DNA from: Chthoniobacterales bacterium
GTDB taxonomy: Bacteria > Verrucomicrobiota > Verrucomicrobiia > Chthoniobacterales > DASVRZ01
Direction: 5' to 3'
DNA length: 64,000 bases
Assembly (NCBI GenBank): GCA_039930045.1
Contig: JBDSQB010000003.1
Location: forward strand, 62,001 to 126,000
The position numbers were made by a program, and so were the translations under genes. Below are positions 27,035 through 35,689 of this stretch, one piece after another. The notes below the pieces were generated by a model, which was given only the letters and a program-made list of their open reading frames with translations, had not been told where the DNA came from and did no database searches. Within the stretch, counting starts at the first letter, position 1; each line of letters starts with the position of its first letter.

Positions 27035-27928
27035 TCAAATCCCCGGTCGCGCAAAGGCCACCAGGCTCGCGAGGAAATCCAGCGGGACTCCAAAGTCGTA
27101 GCGGTGGCCCGCCGTGATCTCCAGTGCGGCGTAACCCTCCCGCGAACGCTGGATTTCCTGCGCCCGAGTCAATTGGAACTCGCCTCCGTCGCGCACGTCG
27201 TCGCGAATCATTTCCTCCAGCACGTCGAAGATCGAGGGCTGGAGCAGATGCATTCCAAACCAGCCGAGAAACTGGTCGTCCTCCAGCCCATCCACCTGTA
27301 ACTCCGCCCTGGCCAGCGCGATGCTCGGTTTTTCGACGATCTTGGAAACGTCCACGATCTGTGGATTTTCCGACCGCCGTTTCCCCGCAATCGTCCCAAA
27401 CCCGCGCAATTCCTCGGGCGCGATTCGATTCACCGCCGACAACGACAGCCCCGGAGTCAGTTCCGACGCGGCCACGAGCTGGGCCGGACAACTCAGCTCG
27501 CCACCGCGAAAAAGATGATCTCCCAGGCAGAGCAAAAACGGCTCGCCGTCCACAAAATCCCGGCTCTGAAACACCGCGTGCCCGTAGCCGTCCTGCGTTT
27601 TCTGGGTCGCATAGGTAATGCGCCCGCTCATTTCCCGCATCTGCTCCGCCTCCGCTTGCAACTCGGGATATTTTTCCAGTCGAGTTAGATATGACTCATC
27701 CGGGCCCGCAAAATACGCCCGGAACACCGCCTCGTCTCCTGGCTGCACGATCAGGCAGACCTCCTCAAATCCCGCCCCCAGCAAGTCGAGCAAATGATAA
27801 TGCATCAGCGCCCGCGCCACGCCATCGGGGCCGACAATCGGGAATAATTCCTTTTTCACCGCGTGCGAAGCGGGAAAGTGACGGGTGCCCAGACCAGCGG
27901 CGGGAACAACAGCTTTGCGGAGTTTCAT
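27035..27928 (-). CDS. UTP-glucose-1-phosphate uridylyltransferase-like nucleotidyltransferase
   Basis: 297 residues. The nucleotide-binding signature is KAVVPAAGLGTRHFPASHAV followed by KKELFPIVGPDGVARALMHY. The later LLCLGDHLF, FGTIAGKR and VEKPSIAL blocks fit the GalU branch. GalU makes UDP-glucose for envelope glycans. The signature is a little unusual: the typical KEMLPIVDKP is KELFPIVGPD, so another hexose or NTP partner is possible. ATG at 27928 is chosen because the upstream in-frame extension has no family match. It precedes the class A PBP in the same direction. Confidence 0.82.
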   Translation of the reverse strand: MKLRKAVVPAAGLGTRHFPASHAVKKELFPIVGPDGVARALMHYHLLDLLGAGFEEVCLIVQPGDEAVFRAYFAGPDESYLTRLEKYPELQAEAEQMREMSGRITYATQKTQDGYGHAVFQSRDFVDGEPFLLCLGDHLFRGGELSCPAQLVAASELTPGLSLSAVNRIAPEELRGFGTIAGKRRSENPQIVDVSKIVEKPSIALARAELQVDGLEDDQFLGWFGMHLLQPSIFDVLEEMIRDDVRDGGEFQLTRAQEIQRSREGYAALEITAGHRYDFGVPLDFLASLVAFARPGI

Positions 27929-28015
27929 GTCGGCGCAAAATAAGTCATTCCGCTGGGAAACGGCGAGGAGAAAGGGGTTGTCCCGCGCCATTTCGTGCGT
28001 TACGGGAGGACTTCC

Positions 28016-28798
28016 ATGCCCTCTGGACTCGAAATCGCCCAGGCTTTGCCCGTCATTCTTTCGCTGATTCTCATCGAGGGTTTGCTCTCCGTGGACAACG
28101 CCCTCGCCATCGCCGCGATGGCCTCACATCTCCCGAAGGACCAGCAGAAACTCGCCCTTCGACTCGGCATCATCGGCGCCTATGTTTTTCGTGGCATCTC
28201 CCTCGCACTCGTCGTCTGGATTCAATCCAACCTCTGGATTAAATACCTCGGCGCTGGCTACCTCATCTACCTGATGTGCTCGCACCTAACCTCGAGCGAA
28301 TCGTCGCCCGAAGATGCCAAAAAAATCCAGCCACGCGGACTCTGGCTGACCGTCGCCACCATCGAATTGATGGACCTCAGCCTCAGCATCGACAACGTCA
28401 TCGCCGCCGTCGCGCTCAGCGACAAGCTCTGGGTGATTGTCACTGGCGTCTTCATCGGCATTCTTGCGCTGCGCCTGCTGGCAGGCTACGCCATCGGACT
28501 CATCAAAAAATTTCCCATCCTTGGCTCCGCGGCCTTTTTGTTAGTCGGCTACGTCGGATTTCTGCTCATCTTTGAAATGCTCTTCGAGGTGCATCTCGGC
28601 TCCGCAGGCAAATTCGGCGGCATCTGCATCATCGTCCTGATCTCGCTCATCTACGAGCGCAACGACAAGGTTAAATCCCTTTTTCAACCGCTCGTTCGCG
28701 GCTCGTTGTTCGTCATGCTCGCGGTCACAAAACTCATCGGCTGGATCACATTTCCAGTGGCGTTTCTCCTCGGCAAATTGCGCCCGCGTCCAGCATGA
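28016..28798 (+). CDS. TerC family integral membrane protein
   Basis: 260 residues with about seven hydrophobic segments. The two TerC repeats are visible as LILIEGLLSVDNALAIAAMA and ATIELMDLSLSIDNVIAAVA, each with the conserved acidic residue and DN pair. TerC proteins are linked to metal (Mn) export and loading of secreted proteins, and historically to tellurite resistance. A GGGAGGA Shine-Dalgarno sequence about five bases before ATG 28016 fixes the start. The next gene overlaps its stop by four bases. No Mn riboswitch is visible in the 87-bp leader. Confidence 0.92.
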   Translation: MPSGLEIAQALPVILSLILIEGLLSVDNALAIAAMASHLPKDQQKLALRLGIIGAYVFRGISLALVVWIQSNLWIKYLGAGYLIYLMCSHLTSSESSPEDAKKIQPRGLWLTVATIELMDLSLSIDNVIAAVALSDKLWVIVTGVFIGILALRLLAGYAIGLIKKFPILGSAAFLLVGYVGFLLIFEMLFEVHLGSAGKFGGICIIVLISLIYERNDKVKSLFQPLVRGSLFVMLAVTKLIGWITFPVAFLLGKLRPRPA

Positions 28799-29949
28799 GC
28801 GCGGCGGCATTTTTGGGCGAGTTGGATCGGTCTCTGGAGACGGGAAAATTTCATCGCCTCACCCTGGCCCGTCCGGCGAATGGCGAGGTTCGCAAGAACG
28901 TCCTCCTGCGGCCTGCTAACATTCGCGGCGAATCCATGATTCAACTCACGCATCGGCATCCGACTCGCGACGAAGTGGAAAACCTCACTCCAGTCGAGTC
29001 ACATCGCATTGTGGCCGGATTGTTAGGAAAAAACTTTCTCGATGCCCATCTGGAAACGGATGACAGCGCCATCAGCCTGCGCTTTAGCCGCAAGGGCGCT
29101 CCGCATCTTTCGCGCAAGAAACTTCAGACTAACAATCTCATTTCCGCCGGACACGACCGTCAGAAAACTCGCCTCCTGAATCCGATGCAACTCCCCTGGC
29201 TGGCCGATCTGGGTCTGGCTGATGTCCAGGGAAACATCCTCCCGTCGCGCTCGGCGAAATGGCGGCAAGTCGAGCGTTTTGTGGAGCTGATCAGCCATGC
29301 CTGGCGCGATGTTAGCTGGAGCGGCGAACGTCCCTTGGAAATCTTCGACATGGGCTGCGGCAAGGGCTACCTAACATTCGCAATCGAGGCGTGGTTTACA
29401 GATAACAATGGAACTCCCGTGCTCGTTCACGGCGTCGAGCAGCGCCCCGAGTTAGTTGAGCTTTGCAATGGTCTCGCGCAGAAACATCAGCGGCCAAATT
29501 TGCGATTCGAGTTAGGTCGCATTGGCGACGCGACTTTTACTAACCTCGACGTTCTCATCGCACTCCACGCCTGCGACACCGCGACCGACGACGCGCTTGC
29601 GCTGGGCATTCGACACGAGGCACAAATGATCGTTTGTGCGCCCTGTTGCCAGCACGAATTCCGCGAAAAAATGCAGGGGAGTTCCAGTGTTATCGGGTTG
29701 CTGGAACACGGACTTTTCCGCCAGCGGCAGGCCGCGCTGCTCACCGACACGCTGCGCACACTCATCCTCGAACGCGAGGGATATTCCGTCCGTGTGGTGG
29801 AGTTTGTCTCCTCCGAGCACACCGACAAAAACCTCCTGCTCATCGCCACCCGCACGGGAAAGAAATCTCCCAACGCACAACTCAAACTCGATCAATTGAA
29901 AACCCTCTTCGGCCTCCCCACCCTTCATCTGGAAACGCTGCTAACATGA
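28795..29949 (+). CDS. SAM-dependent methyltransferase, Methyltransf_32-like
   Basis: 384 residues. A poorly conserved N-terminal domain of about 180 residues precedes a class I SAM-binding fold: motif I FDMGCGKGYLTFAIEAWF, then VHGVEQRPELVELCNGLAQ, DVLIALHACDTATDDALALG and MIVCAPCCQHEFRE. The HACDTATD and PCCQHE blocks are typical of the METTL25/Trm13-like group, suggesting an RNA or protein substrate. It is sandwiched with four-base overlaps between TerC and an Rsm22-like gene, so the three are translationally coupled. The actual substrate is not known. Confidence 0.8.
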   Translation: MSAAAFLGELDRSLETGKFHRLTLARPANGEVRKNVLLRPANIRGESMIQLTHRHPTRDEVENLTPVESHRIVAGLLGKNFLDAHLETDDSAISLRFSRKGAPHLSRKKLQTNNLISAGHDRQKTRLLNPMQLPWLADLGLADVQGNILPSRSAKWRQVERFVELISHAWRDVSWSGERPLEIFDMGCGKGYLTFAIEAWFTDNNGTPVLVHGVEQRPELVELCNGLAQKHQRPNLRFELGRIGDATFTNLDVLIALHACDTATDDALALGIRHEAQMIVCAPCCQHEFREKMQGSSSVIGLLEHGLFRQRQAALLTDTLRTLILEREGYSVRVVEFVSSEHTDKNLLLIATRTGKKSPNAQLKLDQLKTLFGLPTLHLETLLT

Positions 29950-30845
29950 TGCCCGCCCGCGATTGGGAGATTCTCCGGCAGATGCGGAAGGGATTTCTAA
30001 ATGCCCAAAACGGACTCGCCGACTATTGGAAAACCCCGGCGCATCTGGGGCTTTACGACCAGTTTTTCGCCGAGAGAATCGGATGGAAGTGGGATGCAGT
30101 TTTGGCCGATCTAACATCGCGTGCATTTGAACCTAACTCGAATCATGTCGTGGACTGGGGCTGCGGCACCGGAGTCGCCACGCGGCGCGTGCTGGCGCAA
30201 TATCCCAGCATCACGCACGTCACCCTCTGGGACCGCTCGCCGCTGGCTCTGCGCTTCGCCACCGAGAGCATTCGCCAGAAGTTTCCTAACATCAGCTTCG
30301 TGCCGTGGAATCCATCGTCTCCGCCACGGGCGATCTACCTTCTCAGCCACGTCCTGAATGAGCTTCCAGAGTCGGATCTAACTCCGCTCATTTCGCTGCT
30401 CACGTCGCAGGCCGAATCCATCCTCTGGGTGGAGCCGGGCACGTTTGCGGCGAGCCGGCGGCTGATCGCGGTTCGGGAAAAACTACGGTCGAGTTTCAGT
30501 CTCTTGGCGCCGTGTCCGCACGATGGCATGTGTGGATTGCTCGTGCCGGAAAATGCGCCGCATTGGTGTCATCATTTCACGCGGCCACCGGGCTGGGCGC
30601 ATCACGATCCGGATTTTTCGGCCTTTGTGCGCGAACTGGAAATCGACATGAGCACGGTGCCGTATTCGTATCTGGTCTGTGGAAAATCGCCGGTGAATCG
30701 TCCGGCAGAGAAAGTGCTGGGACGGCCCCGGTTTTTCAAGGGACACGCGAAATTGTTAGTCTGTGAGCCATTTGTGGTGACGGAAAAAACGGTGCAGAAA
30801 CGGGAAGACCCGGCGGCGTTCAAGGCGCTTCAGAAATCGGTCTGA
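29946..30845 (+). CDS. Rsm22-like small-subunit rRNA methyltransferase family protein
   Basis: 299 residues. A class I methyltransferase core (DWGCGTGVATRRVLAQYPSI, LLSHVLNELPESDLTPLI, LWVEPGTFAASRRLIAVRE) is followed by the Cys-rich block APCPHDGMCGLLVPENAPHW with WCHHFTRP. This block is diagnostic of the Rsm22/METTL17 family and may hold an iron-sulfur cluster or zinc. The eukaryotic members act on the mitochondrial ribosome small subunit. Two ATGs (29946 and 29949) overlap the previous stop. The 3' end overlaps the convergent UbiA gene by 26 bases. Confidence 0.85.
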   Translation: MMPARDWEILRQMRKGFLNAQNGLADYWKTPAHLGLYDQFFAERIGWKWDAVLADLTSRAFEPNSNHVVDWGCGTGVATRRVLAQYPSITHVTLWDRSPLALRFATESIRQKFPNISFVPWNPSSPPRAIYLLSHVLNELPESDLTPLISLLTSQAESILWVEPGTFAASRRLIAVREKLRSSFSLLAPCPHDGMCGLLVPENAPHWCHHFTRPPGWAHHDPDFSAFVRELEIDMSTVPYSYLVCGKSPVNRPAEKVLGRPRFFKGHAKLLVCEPFVVTEKTVQKREDPAAFKALQKSV

Positions 30846-31701
30846 CGCATTCGAGTAGGATCGCACTTACAAAGAGAAGGCCGACAATGGCGTTGGCCTT
30901 AAAAAATGCGTCGTTGATGCGAGCCAGATCGCGAGTGGCGGCGACACGATGCTCGTAAACTAACATCGCCGCGATGAGGACGAGCGCGCCGCCAAAAATG
31001 GGGCCGAGTCCGGCAACGATGGCGAACGCTCCTAACAATATCCACATCGCCACATGGAAGAGGAGCGCGAGCCAGAGCGAGCGGTCCACGCCGAGCCAGA
31101 CAACCATGGAATGCAGGCCTTCATGGCGATCAAAGTCCACGTCTTGCGTGGCGTAGATGAGGTCGAACCCGGCCACCCAAAACAAGACGCCTGCGGCCAG
31201 AATCAGTGGCGGCCAGGCGAAGGCACCAGTCACCGCCAACCACGCGCCCACTGGGGCGACAGCGAGGGCCAGCCCGAGGAAAAGCTGAGTAAAATGCGTG
31301 AAGCGTTTCGTGAGCGAGTAGAGAAAAATGATGCCCAGCGCGACGGGCGACAGGTAGAAGCAAAGTGGATTGATCCGCCAGGTCGTGGCGACGAAACCGG
31401 CGGCGCAGGCGAGTAAGATAGCAATGGCAGTCGGGCGCGGGAGAAGCTGGTGGCGTGCGGCGGTGCGCGGGTTTTTTTGGTCGATCTGCCAGTCGGCGAC
31501 ACGATTGAAAATCATGGCCGCCGTTCTCGCCAGAACCATGCAGATGAGGATCAAACTCAGGAGCCGCCAGCCGGGCCAGCCGTGCTGGTTTTTCGCTGCG
31601 ACCATCATGGAACCCAGCGCAAATGGCAGCGCGAAAATGGTGTGCGAGAACCGCACCAGCCGCAGCACGCGCACCGTGGTATTCCAGAGTCGGCCCAGCA
31701 T
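30820..31701 (-). CDS. UbiA-type prenyltransferase (4-hydroxybenzoate/MqnP-like)
   Basis: 293 residues with eight or nine hydrophobic helices. The two Asp-rich sites of UbiA enzymes are FNRVADWQIDQKNPRTAAR and GFDLIYATQDVDFDRHEGLH. These bind the prenyl diphosphate through magnesium. The second-site form resembles UbiA proteins that act in ubiquinone or in the futalosine route to menaquinone. No other quinone genes are in the window, so the pathway is open. ATG at 31701 is chosen because it starts the family N terminus; upstream in-frame codons overlap the next gene. Confidence 0.88.
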   Translation of the reverse strand: MLGRLWNTTVRVLRLVRFSHTIFALPFALGSMMVAAKNQHGWPGWRLLSLILICMVLARTAAMIFNRVADWQIDQKNPRTAARHQLLPRPTAIAILLACAAGFVATTWRINPLCFYLSPVALGIIFLYSLTKRFTHFTQLFLGLALAVAPVGAWLAVTGAFAWPPLILAAGVLFWVAGFDLIYATQDVDFDRHEGLHSMVVWLGVDRSLWLALLFHVAMWILLGAFAIVAGLGPIFGGALVLIAAMLVYEHRVAATRDLARINDAFFKANAIVGLLFVSAILLECVRPISEAP

Positions 31702-31735
31702 TTTGCCTGCTAGTTGTGTTTCGCGGACGGTGAGG

Positions 31736-32257
31736 TCACTTGGCAGGCGCGGGCGTGGCTTTTTTATCGAGCACGTCGAATTTGGCGGAACTGCGAAACT
31801 CAGTTTTCTGGTCACCGATGATGACGATAAATTTCCACGCCTCCAATTCGTCCACGTGTATGCGCGAAGTACCATGCAAATGGCCGCCGATGTGAAATTG
31901 ACCTGAATTCACCTCGACTTCCTGACCTCGTTTGAGGGCCGTCAGTGGGACAGTGCCAGAGTAGCGTTGCGTGCTGCCGATCTCGCCGCCCCAGCGCCGG
32001 ATGAGGATGGAATATTCAACACTGCCTGGCTCGCGATCCTTCATGGAAATATTTTTTAAAGTCGCCTTTAAGACGAGATCGCGGGCAATTTCCTTGGCGT
32101 AATCCATATTGGGCCCATCCTCGCGGGAGAGAGTTTTTTTGGCGACGTTGAAGAGCAGTCCATTGCGATCCTCCGCTTGGAGTGCGGAATGGCCGCAGAA
32201 GGTGGCAATGACGATGGCCAAAAGGAGCGCACGCGGAGCAAAGTGGGTGGTTCGCAT
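31736..32257 (-). CDS. Exported protein of unknown function
   Basis: 173 residues with a clear signal peptide (ALLLAIVIATFCGHSALQAE, cut after Ala). The mature part looks all-beta: VLKATLKNISMKDREPGSVE, YSGTVPLTALKRGQEVEVNS and WKFIVIIGDQKTEFRSSAKF. It ends in a Lys/Ala/Pro tail. I do not recognise a named domain. It lies 34 bp upstream of the UbiA gene on the same strand and is divergent from the HAD phosphatase, with a shared promoter region of under 100 bp. Confidence 0.72.
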   Translation of the reverse strand: MRTTHFAPRALLLAIVIATFCGHSALQAEDRNGLLFNVAKKTLSREDGPNMDYAKEIARDLVLKATLKNISMKDREPGSVEYSILIRRWGGEIGSTQRYSGTVPLTALKRGQEVEVNSGQFHIGGHLHGTSRIHVDELEAWKFIVIIGDQKTEFRSSAKFDVLDKKATPAPAK

Positions 32258-32351
32258 TGCGCCAGTGAACTGGAACGAGACGGGTTATTCAAACAGAAAG
32301 GCGAGAACGAAAGCTGTTCCCTCGCGACGTTTTTTCCGCTTGGATGACGCT

Positions 32352-33236
32352 GTGGCTCACGCGCAAAATTCCATAGCGATCATTTACGATTACGACCAGA
32401 CGCTGAGTCCGAACTTCATGCAGGACGAGGTGATTTTCCCGAAGTTTGGCATTCATCCGAAGAAGTTTTGGGCGTATTGCGAGGAGCTTGTGAATGACCA
32501 GGGCTACGACGGTGAGCTGGCTTACATGAAGGCGCTCCTGGACTACCTCGACATGGATCGTCCGACCAATGCCGAGCTGCGCAAGCTGGGCGGAGAGTTG
32601 AATTTTTATCCCGGATTGCCGGGGATGTTTGAGGAGTTTTCCCACGGTTTGCTCACGCCGGAGCAGGAGGCGCATGGGGTGCGGGTAGAGCATTACATCG
32701 TGTCGTCGGGGTTGAAGGAACTGATCGAAGGCAGCCGGTTGCAGCCGTATGTGCGGGCGATTTTTGGCTGCGAATATGCCGAGGACAAGGAGGGAAAAAT
32801 CACTTTCCCGAAGCGCGTGATCTCACACACGCAGAAGACGCAGTATCTTTTTCGGATCAACAAGGGCCTGCTCGACATGTCGGAGGATGTGAACGACCAC
32901 ATGCCGCCCGAACTGCGGCCAGTGCCGTTTACGAATATGATTTACGTGGGTGATGGACCGACCGATGTGCCGTGTTTCACAATTATGAAGCGCTACGGCG
33001 GGCACGCGATCGCGGTTTACAATGCCGAGGATCCGACGCGGTCGAGTTTCAAGAAATGCTACCAGCTTTCGACTCACGCGGATCGGGTGCGCAACATCGC
33101 ACCGTCGGATTATCGAGCGGGAAGTCATCTGCGACTGCTGCTTGAGGAAATGGTTCACGAGATTGCGAATCGGATCGTAAGCGAACACCGCTCGGCGACG
33201 GAGGCCGGCACGGTGAAGGCGCCACGGCATCAGTAG
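32352..33236 (+). CDS. HAD-superfamily phosphatase
   Basis: About 294 residues. Motif I is IIYDYDQTLSPN, motif II lies around HYIVSSGLKELIEGS, and motif IV is MIYVGDGPTDVPCFTIMKRY. The insertions resemble phosphoserine-phosphatase-like HADs. No ATG occurs near the fold start; GTG at 32352, giving VAHAQNSIAIIYDYD, is the best start, with TTG 32340 as an alternative. The long in-frame extension upstream runs into the divergent exported-protein gene and looks non-coding. The substrate is unknown. Confidence 0.82.
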   Translation: MAHAQNSIAIIYDYDQTLSPNFMQDEVIFPKFGIHPKKFWAYCEELVNDQGYDGELAYMKALLDYLDMDRPTNAELRKLGGELNFYPGLPGMFEEFSHGLLTPEQEAHGVRVEHYIVSSGLKELIEGSRLQPYVRAIFGCEYAEDKEGKITFPKRVISHTQKTQYLFRINKGLLDMSEDVNDHMPPELRPVPFTNMIYVGDGPTDVPCFTIMKRYGGHAIAVYNAEDPTRSSFKKCYQLSTHADRVRNIAPSDYRAGSHLRLLLEEMVHEIANRIVSEHRSATEAGTVKAPRHQ

Positions 33237-33305
33237 CGCGAAAATCACTTTGAGCGGTGCAACCGTTGAGGTTGTCGAAGACGATTGTAATCGAACCCAA
33301 CTCTT

Positions 33306-34034
33306 ATGATGAATCGTCGCCAGGCACTCGCCACCACCCTGCTCTCCGGAGCCGCTCTCTCCCTTATCGCCCAGAACCGTGCGCCAGCGGCTGAGCCGAC
33401 GCCGATTGCGCCGACGGGGCCGTTTTCTGTGCCGCCGCTCGGCTATGCCTACGATGCGCTGGAGCCGTTTATCGACGCGGAAACGATGCAACTCCACCAC
33501 GACAAGCATCACACCGCTTACGTCACCAAGCTCAACGAAGCCCTCGCCAGCGCTGACGCGAAAAGTCTCGCCGGAAAATCCATCGAGGAATTGCTCACTA
33601 GCCTGCCGTCGATGCCCGAGGCGTTGCAAAAAGCCATCCGCAACCAGGGCGGCGGACATTACAATCACACTCTTTTCTGGCAGATGCTGAAGAAGACCGG
33701 CGGCGCTCCGTCCGAGGCGCTGACCACCGCGATTCAGGCGAGTTTCGGCTCGATGGAGGAGTTCTGGAAGAAATTTGCCGAGGCTGCCACGAAGCAATTT
33801 GGCAGCGGCTGGGCCTGGCTTGTGGTCGGCTCGGACAAGAAACTCGCGGTCGTCTCCACACCGAATCAAAACTCCCCGATTTCCGAAGGTCAGACGGAGC
33901 TTCTCGGCCTCGATGTCTGGGAGCACGCCTACTATTTGAAATATCGCAACAAACGCCCGGACTACATCGCCGCCTTCCCGAAGATCGTGAACTGGGACTT
34001 CGTAAACAGCCGGTTCGCCAAGGCGACGGCCTAG
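33306..34034 (+). CDS. Exported Fe/Mn superoxide dismutase
   Basis: 242 residues. The N terminus NRRQALATTLLSGAALSLIA has paired arginines before a hydrophobic stretch, suggesting Tat export in folded form. The SOD domain follows after a Pro-rich linker. Metal ligands can be placed at the His in TMQLHHDKHHTAYV, the His in GGGHYNHTLFWQML, and the Asp and His in LLGLDVWEHAYYLKYRN. It converts superoxide to peroxide and oxygen. Whether iron or manganese is used cannot be set safely from sequence. An export signal on this normally cytoplasmic family is the unusual part. Confidence 0.93.
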   Translation: MMNRRQALATTLLSGAALSLIAQNRAPAAEPTPIAPTGPFSVPPLGYAYDALEPFIDAETMQLHHDKHHTAYVTKLNEALASADAKSLAGKSIEELLTSLPSMPEALQKAIRNQGGGHYNHTLFWQMLKKTGGAPSEALTTAIQASFGSMEEFWKKFAEAATKQFGSGWAWLVVGSDKKLAVVSTPNQNSPISEGQTELLGLDVWEHAYYLKYRNKRPDYIAAFPKIVNWDFVNSRFAKATA

Positions 34035-34057
34035 AATTTCGCAAACGGCCAAGGGCT

Positions 34058-34078
34058 CCCTCCGACACGAAGGGAGGG
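34058..34078 (+). promoter_or_regulatory. Hairpin between sod and yihY-like genes
   Basis: CCCTCC at 34058-34063 can pair with GGAGGG at 34073-34078 across a nine-base loop. The 3' arm is also the only Shine-Dalgarno-like sequence before the ATG at 34080, although it is closer to the start than ideal. It could be a weak terminator or could mask the ribosome site; the stem is short. Confidence 0.35.
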
Positions 34079-34079
34079 T

Positions 34080-35147
34080 ATGAATCTCGACGCGATCACA
34101 GGGAACTTCACCTACAAACTGGCGAAGGACACGGTCAACAACTGGCTGGAAGACAATGCCCTGCGGCTCAGCGCGGCGCTGGCATACTACTCCGTTTTTT
34201 CGATTGCGCCGCTGCTCGTCATCGCCATCAGCGTGGCCGGACTCGTTCTCGGGCCCGAGGCCGTGCGCGGCCAGCTCGACGACCAGCTCTCGGGTTACAT
34301 CGGCACAGTCGCGGCCAAAGCCGTGCAATCCATGGTGCAAAGCGCCGCCAAGCCGAGTCAGAGCTGGATCGGCGCGGTCACCGGGTTTCTGACGCTGCTG
34401 CTCGGGGCGTCGGGCGTTTTTGGCCAGCTCAAGGATGCCCTGAACACGATCTGGGAAGTGAAACCGAAGTCCGGTTTCGGCGTCATGGGTTTCATTAAGG
34501 AACGTCTCCTGAACTTCGGCATGGTGCTCGTCATCGGATTTCTCCTGCTCACCTCGCTGCTCCTCACCACCGCCATCACCGCGCTGACTAATTTCTGCAA
34601 CACCATCCTGCAACTCCCTCCCGTCATCTGGGGCGCCATCAGTTTCGTGTTTTCGTTCGGACTCGTCACCGTTCTCTTCGCGCTCATTTTCAAAGTCCTG
34701 CCCGATGTTCAGGTGAAATGGCGCAACGTCTGGATCGGTGCCGTCGTCACTGCAGGGTTATTCGAGCTCGGCAAACTCGGGCTCGCTTTCTATCTCGGAC
34801 GCGAAAGCACCGCGTCGAGTTACGGAGCTGCCGGAGCCGTCGTCCTCCTGCTCCTCTGGGTTTATTACACCTCGTGCATCCTCTTTCTCGGGGCGGAATT
34901 TACCCAGGTCTATGCCAAGGCCACCGGCGACAACATCCAGCCCTCGCCACACGCGGAACCCATCAGCGCCGCGTCCCGCGCGCAACAGGGGCTCACTCCT
35001 CCCAGCGTTCACGAGACTCCGAAACCCGAGATCCGCATCATCAGCGTCCCCCAGCCTCTCGGATTCAAAGTGGAAAACGCCGTCCTCCTCGCTGCTGCCA
35101 TCGGGCTTTTGGCGGGATTCGTCACCCGCTCTAGCGACAAGCAGTGA
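34080..35147 (+). CDS. YihY/BrkB family inner-membrane protein (UPF0761)
   Basis: 355 residues with six predicted helices. The family signature AALAYYSVFSIAPLLVIAIS is near the N terminus, then SGVFGQLKDALNTIWEVKPK and, near the end of the membrane part, VVLLLLWVYYTSCILFLGAE with FTQVYAK. The family, once named RNase BN by mistake, has no settled function. The C-terminal 90 residues are Pro-rich, cytoplasmic-looking and end in another hydrophobic stretch. A tiny single-helix gene starts eight bases after its stop and may be cotranslated. Confidence 0.9.
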   Translation: MNLDAITGNFTYKLAKDTVNNWLEDNALRLSAALAYYSVFSIAPLLVIAISVAGLVLGPEAVRGQLDDQLSGYIGTVAAKAVQSMVQSAAKPSQSWIGAVTGFLTLLLGASGVFGQLKDALNTIWEVKPKSGFGVMGFIKERLLNFGMVLVIGFLLLTSLLLTTAITALTNFCNTILQLPPVIWGAISFVFSFGLVTVLFALIFKVLPDVQVKWRNVWIGAVVTAGLFELGKLGLAFYLGRESTASSYGAAGAVVLLLLWVYYTSCILFLGAEFTQVYAKATGDNIQPSPHAEPISAASRAQQGLTPPSVHETPKPEIRIISVPQPLGFKVENAVLLAAAIGLLAGFVTRSSDKQ

Positions 35148-35154
35148 GACCTTC

Positions 35155-35304
35155 ATGAATCCAACTGCCAGAAAAGGCTGCCTGAAAATCCTGCTCATCG
35201 TGATCCTCTGCGGGGCCGCGCTGCTGGCAGGTTGGAAATATCTCATCCGGGACGCACCACCCAAGCCCACTTTGCCGCCGATCATTCAGAAGGCCGGCCA
35301 ATGA
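35155..35304 (+). CDS. Small single-helix membrane protein (49 residues)
   Basis: Reads MNPTARKGCLKILLIVILC and continues with a hydrophobic segment ending before WKYLIRD, then a Pro-rich tail ending QKAGQ. One membrane helix is likely, with the N terminus inside. The tight spacing after the YihY-like gene (eight bases) and the neat size support it as a real small gene, but no family is recognised. Confidence 0.5.
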   Translation: MNPTARKGCLKILLIVILCGAALLAGWKYLIRDAPPKPTLPPIIQKAGQ

Positions 35305-35314
35305 CCATCCGTTT

Positions 35315-35548
35315 TCAGTGCTCCTGAATCCAGGCGAGCGCCTTGTCGTAGCTGCGGCGTTCCAGATAATGGGCCAAGTCGCCCGGCAGCGGACGCGGGA
35401 GGGCGGCGGCCAATGATTCGAGTTTCATGGAAATCTCGCCCAGCGCAGCGAGGTGACCGGCGGCATCGCGTTGGACCCATTCGCGGTCGGCAATGAGGGC
35501 GAGCCGCGTTTCCAGTGCCTCGGCCAGTGCGGTGTAAGTCGGGTTCAT
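35315..35548 (-). CDS. Small uncharacterised helical protein (77 residues)
   Basis: Reads MNPTYTALAEALETRLALIA at the start and closes with YLERRSYDKALAWIQEH. It appears all-helical, with no signal or membrane segment. The open frame continues far upstream antisense to pyk, but only this C-terminal portion from ATG 35548 has protein-like character. It is convergent with the tiny membrane gene and divergent from pyk. No named family is recognised. Confidence 0.55.
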   Translation of the reverse strand: MNPTYTALAEALETRLALIADREWVQRDAAGHLAALGEISMKLESLAAALPRPLPGDLAHYLERRSYDKALAWIQEH

Positions 35549-35689
35549 GCCAGCAGGACAAACCGGTCCAGCGCGTTTGTCGAGGCTGTTCCTTTCCAGA
35601 GTGCGATGGAACTCGACCCGGAAATTCAGCTTTTCAATTTGCCGGATTCCTCTATTCACATTCGGTCCAATGAGGGACACCCAAGACTT

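Noticed and set aside
32823-34613. 596-residue open frame antisense to the HAD, SOD and YihY genes
   Set aside because: It crosses three well-supported genes and their spacers and has shadow-type composition.
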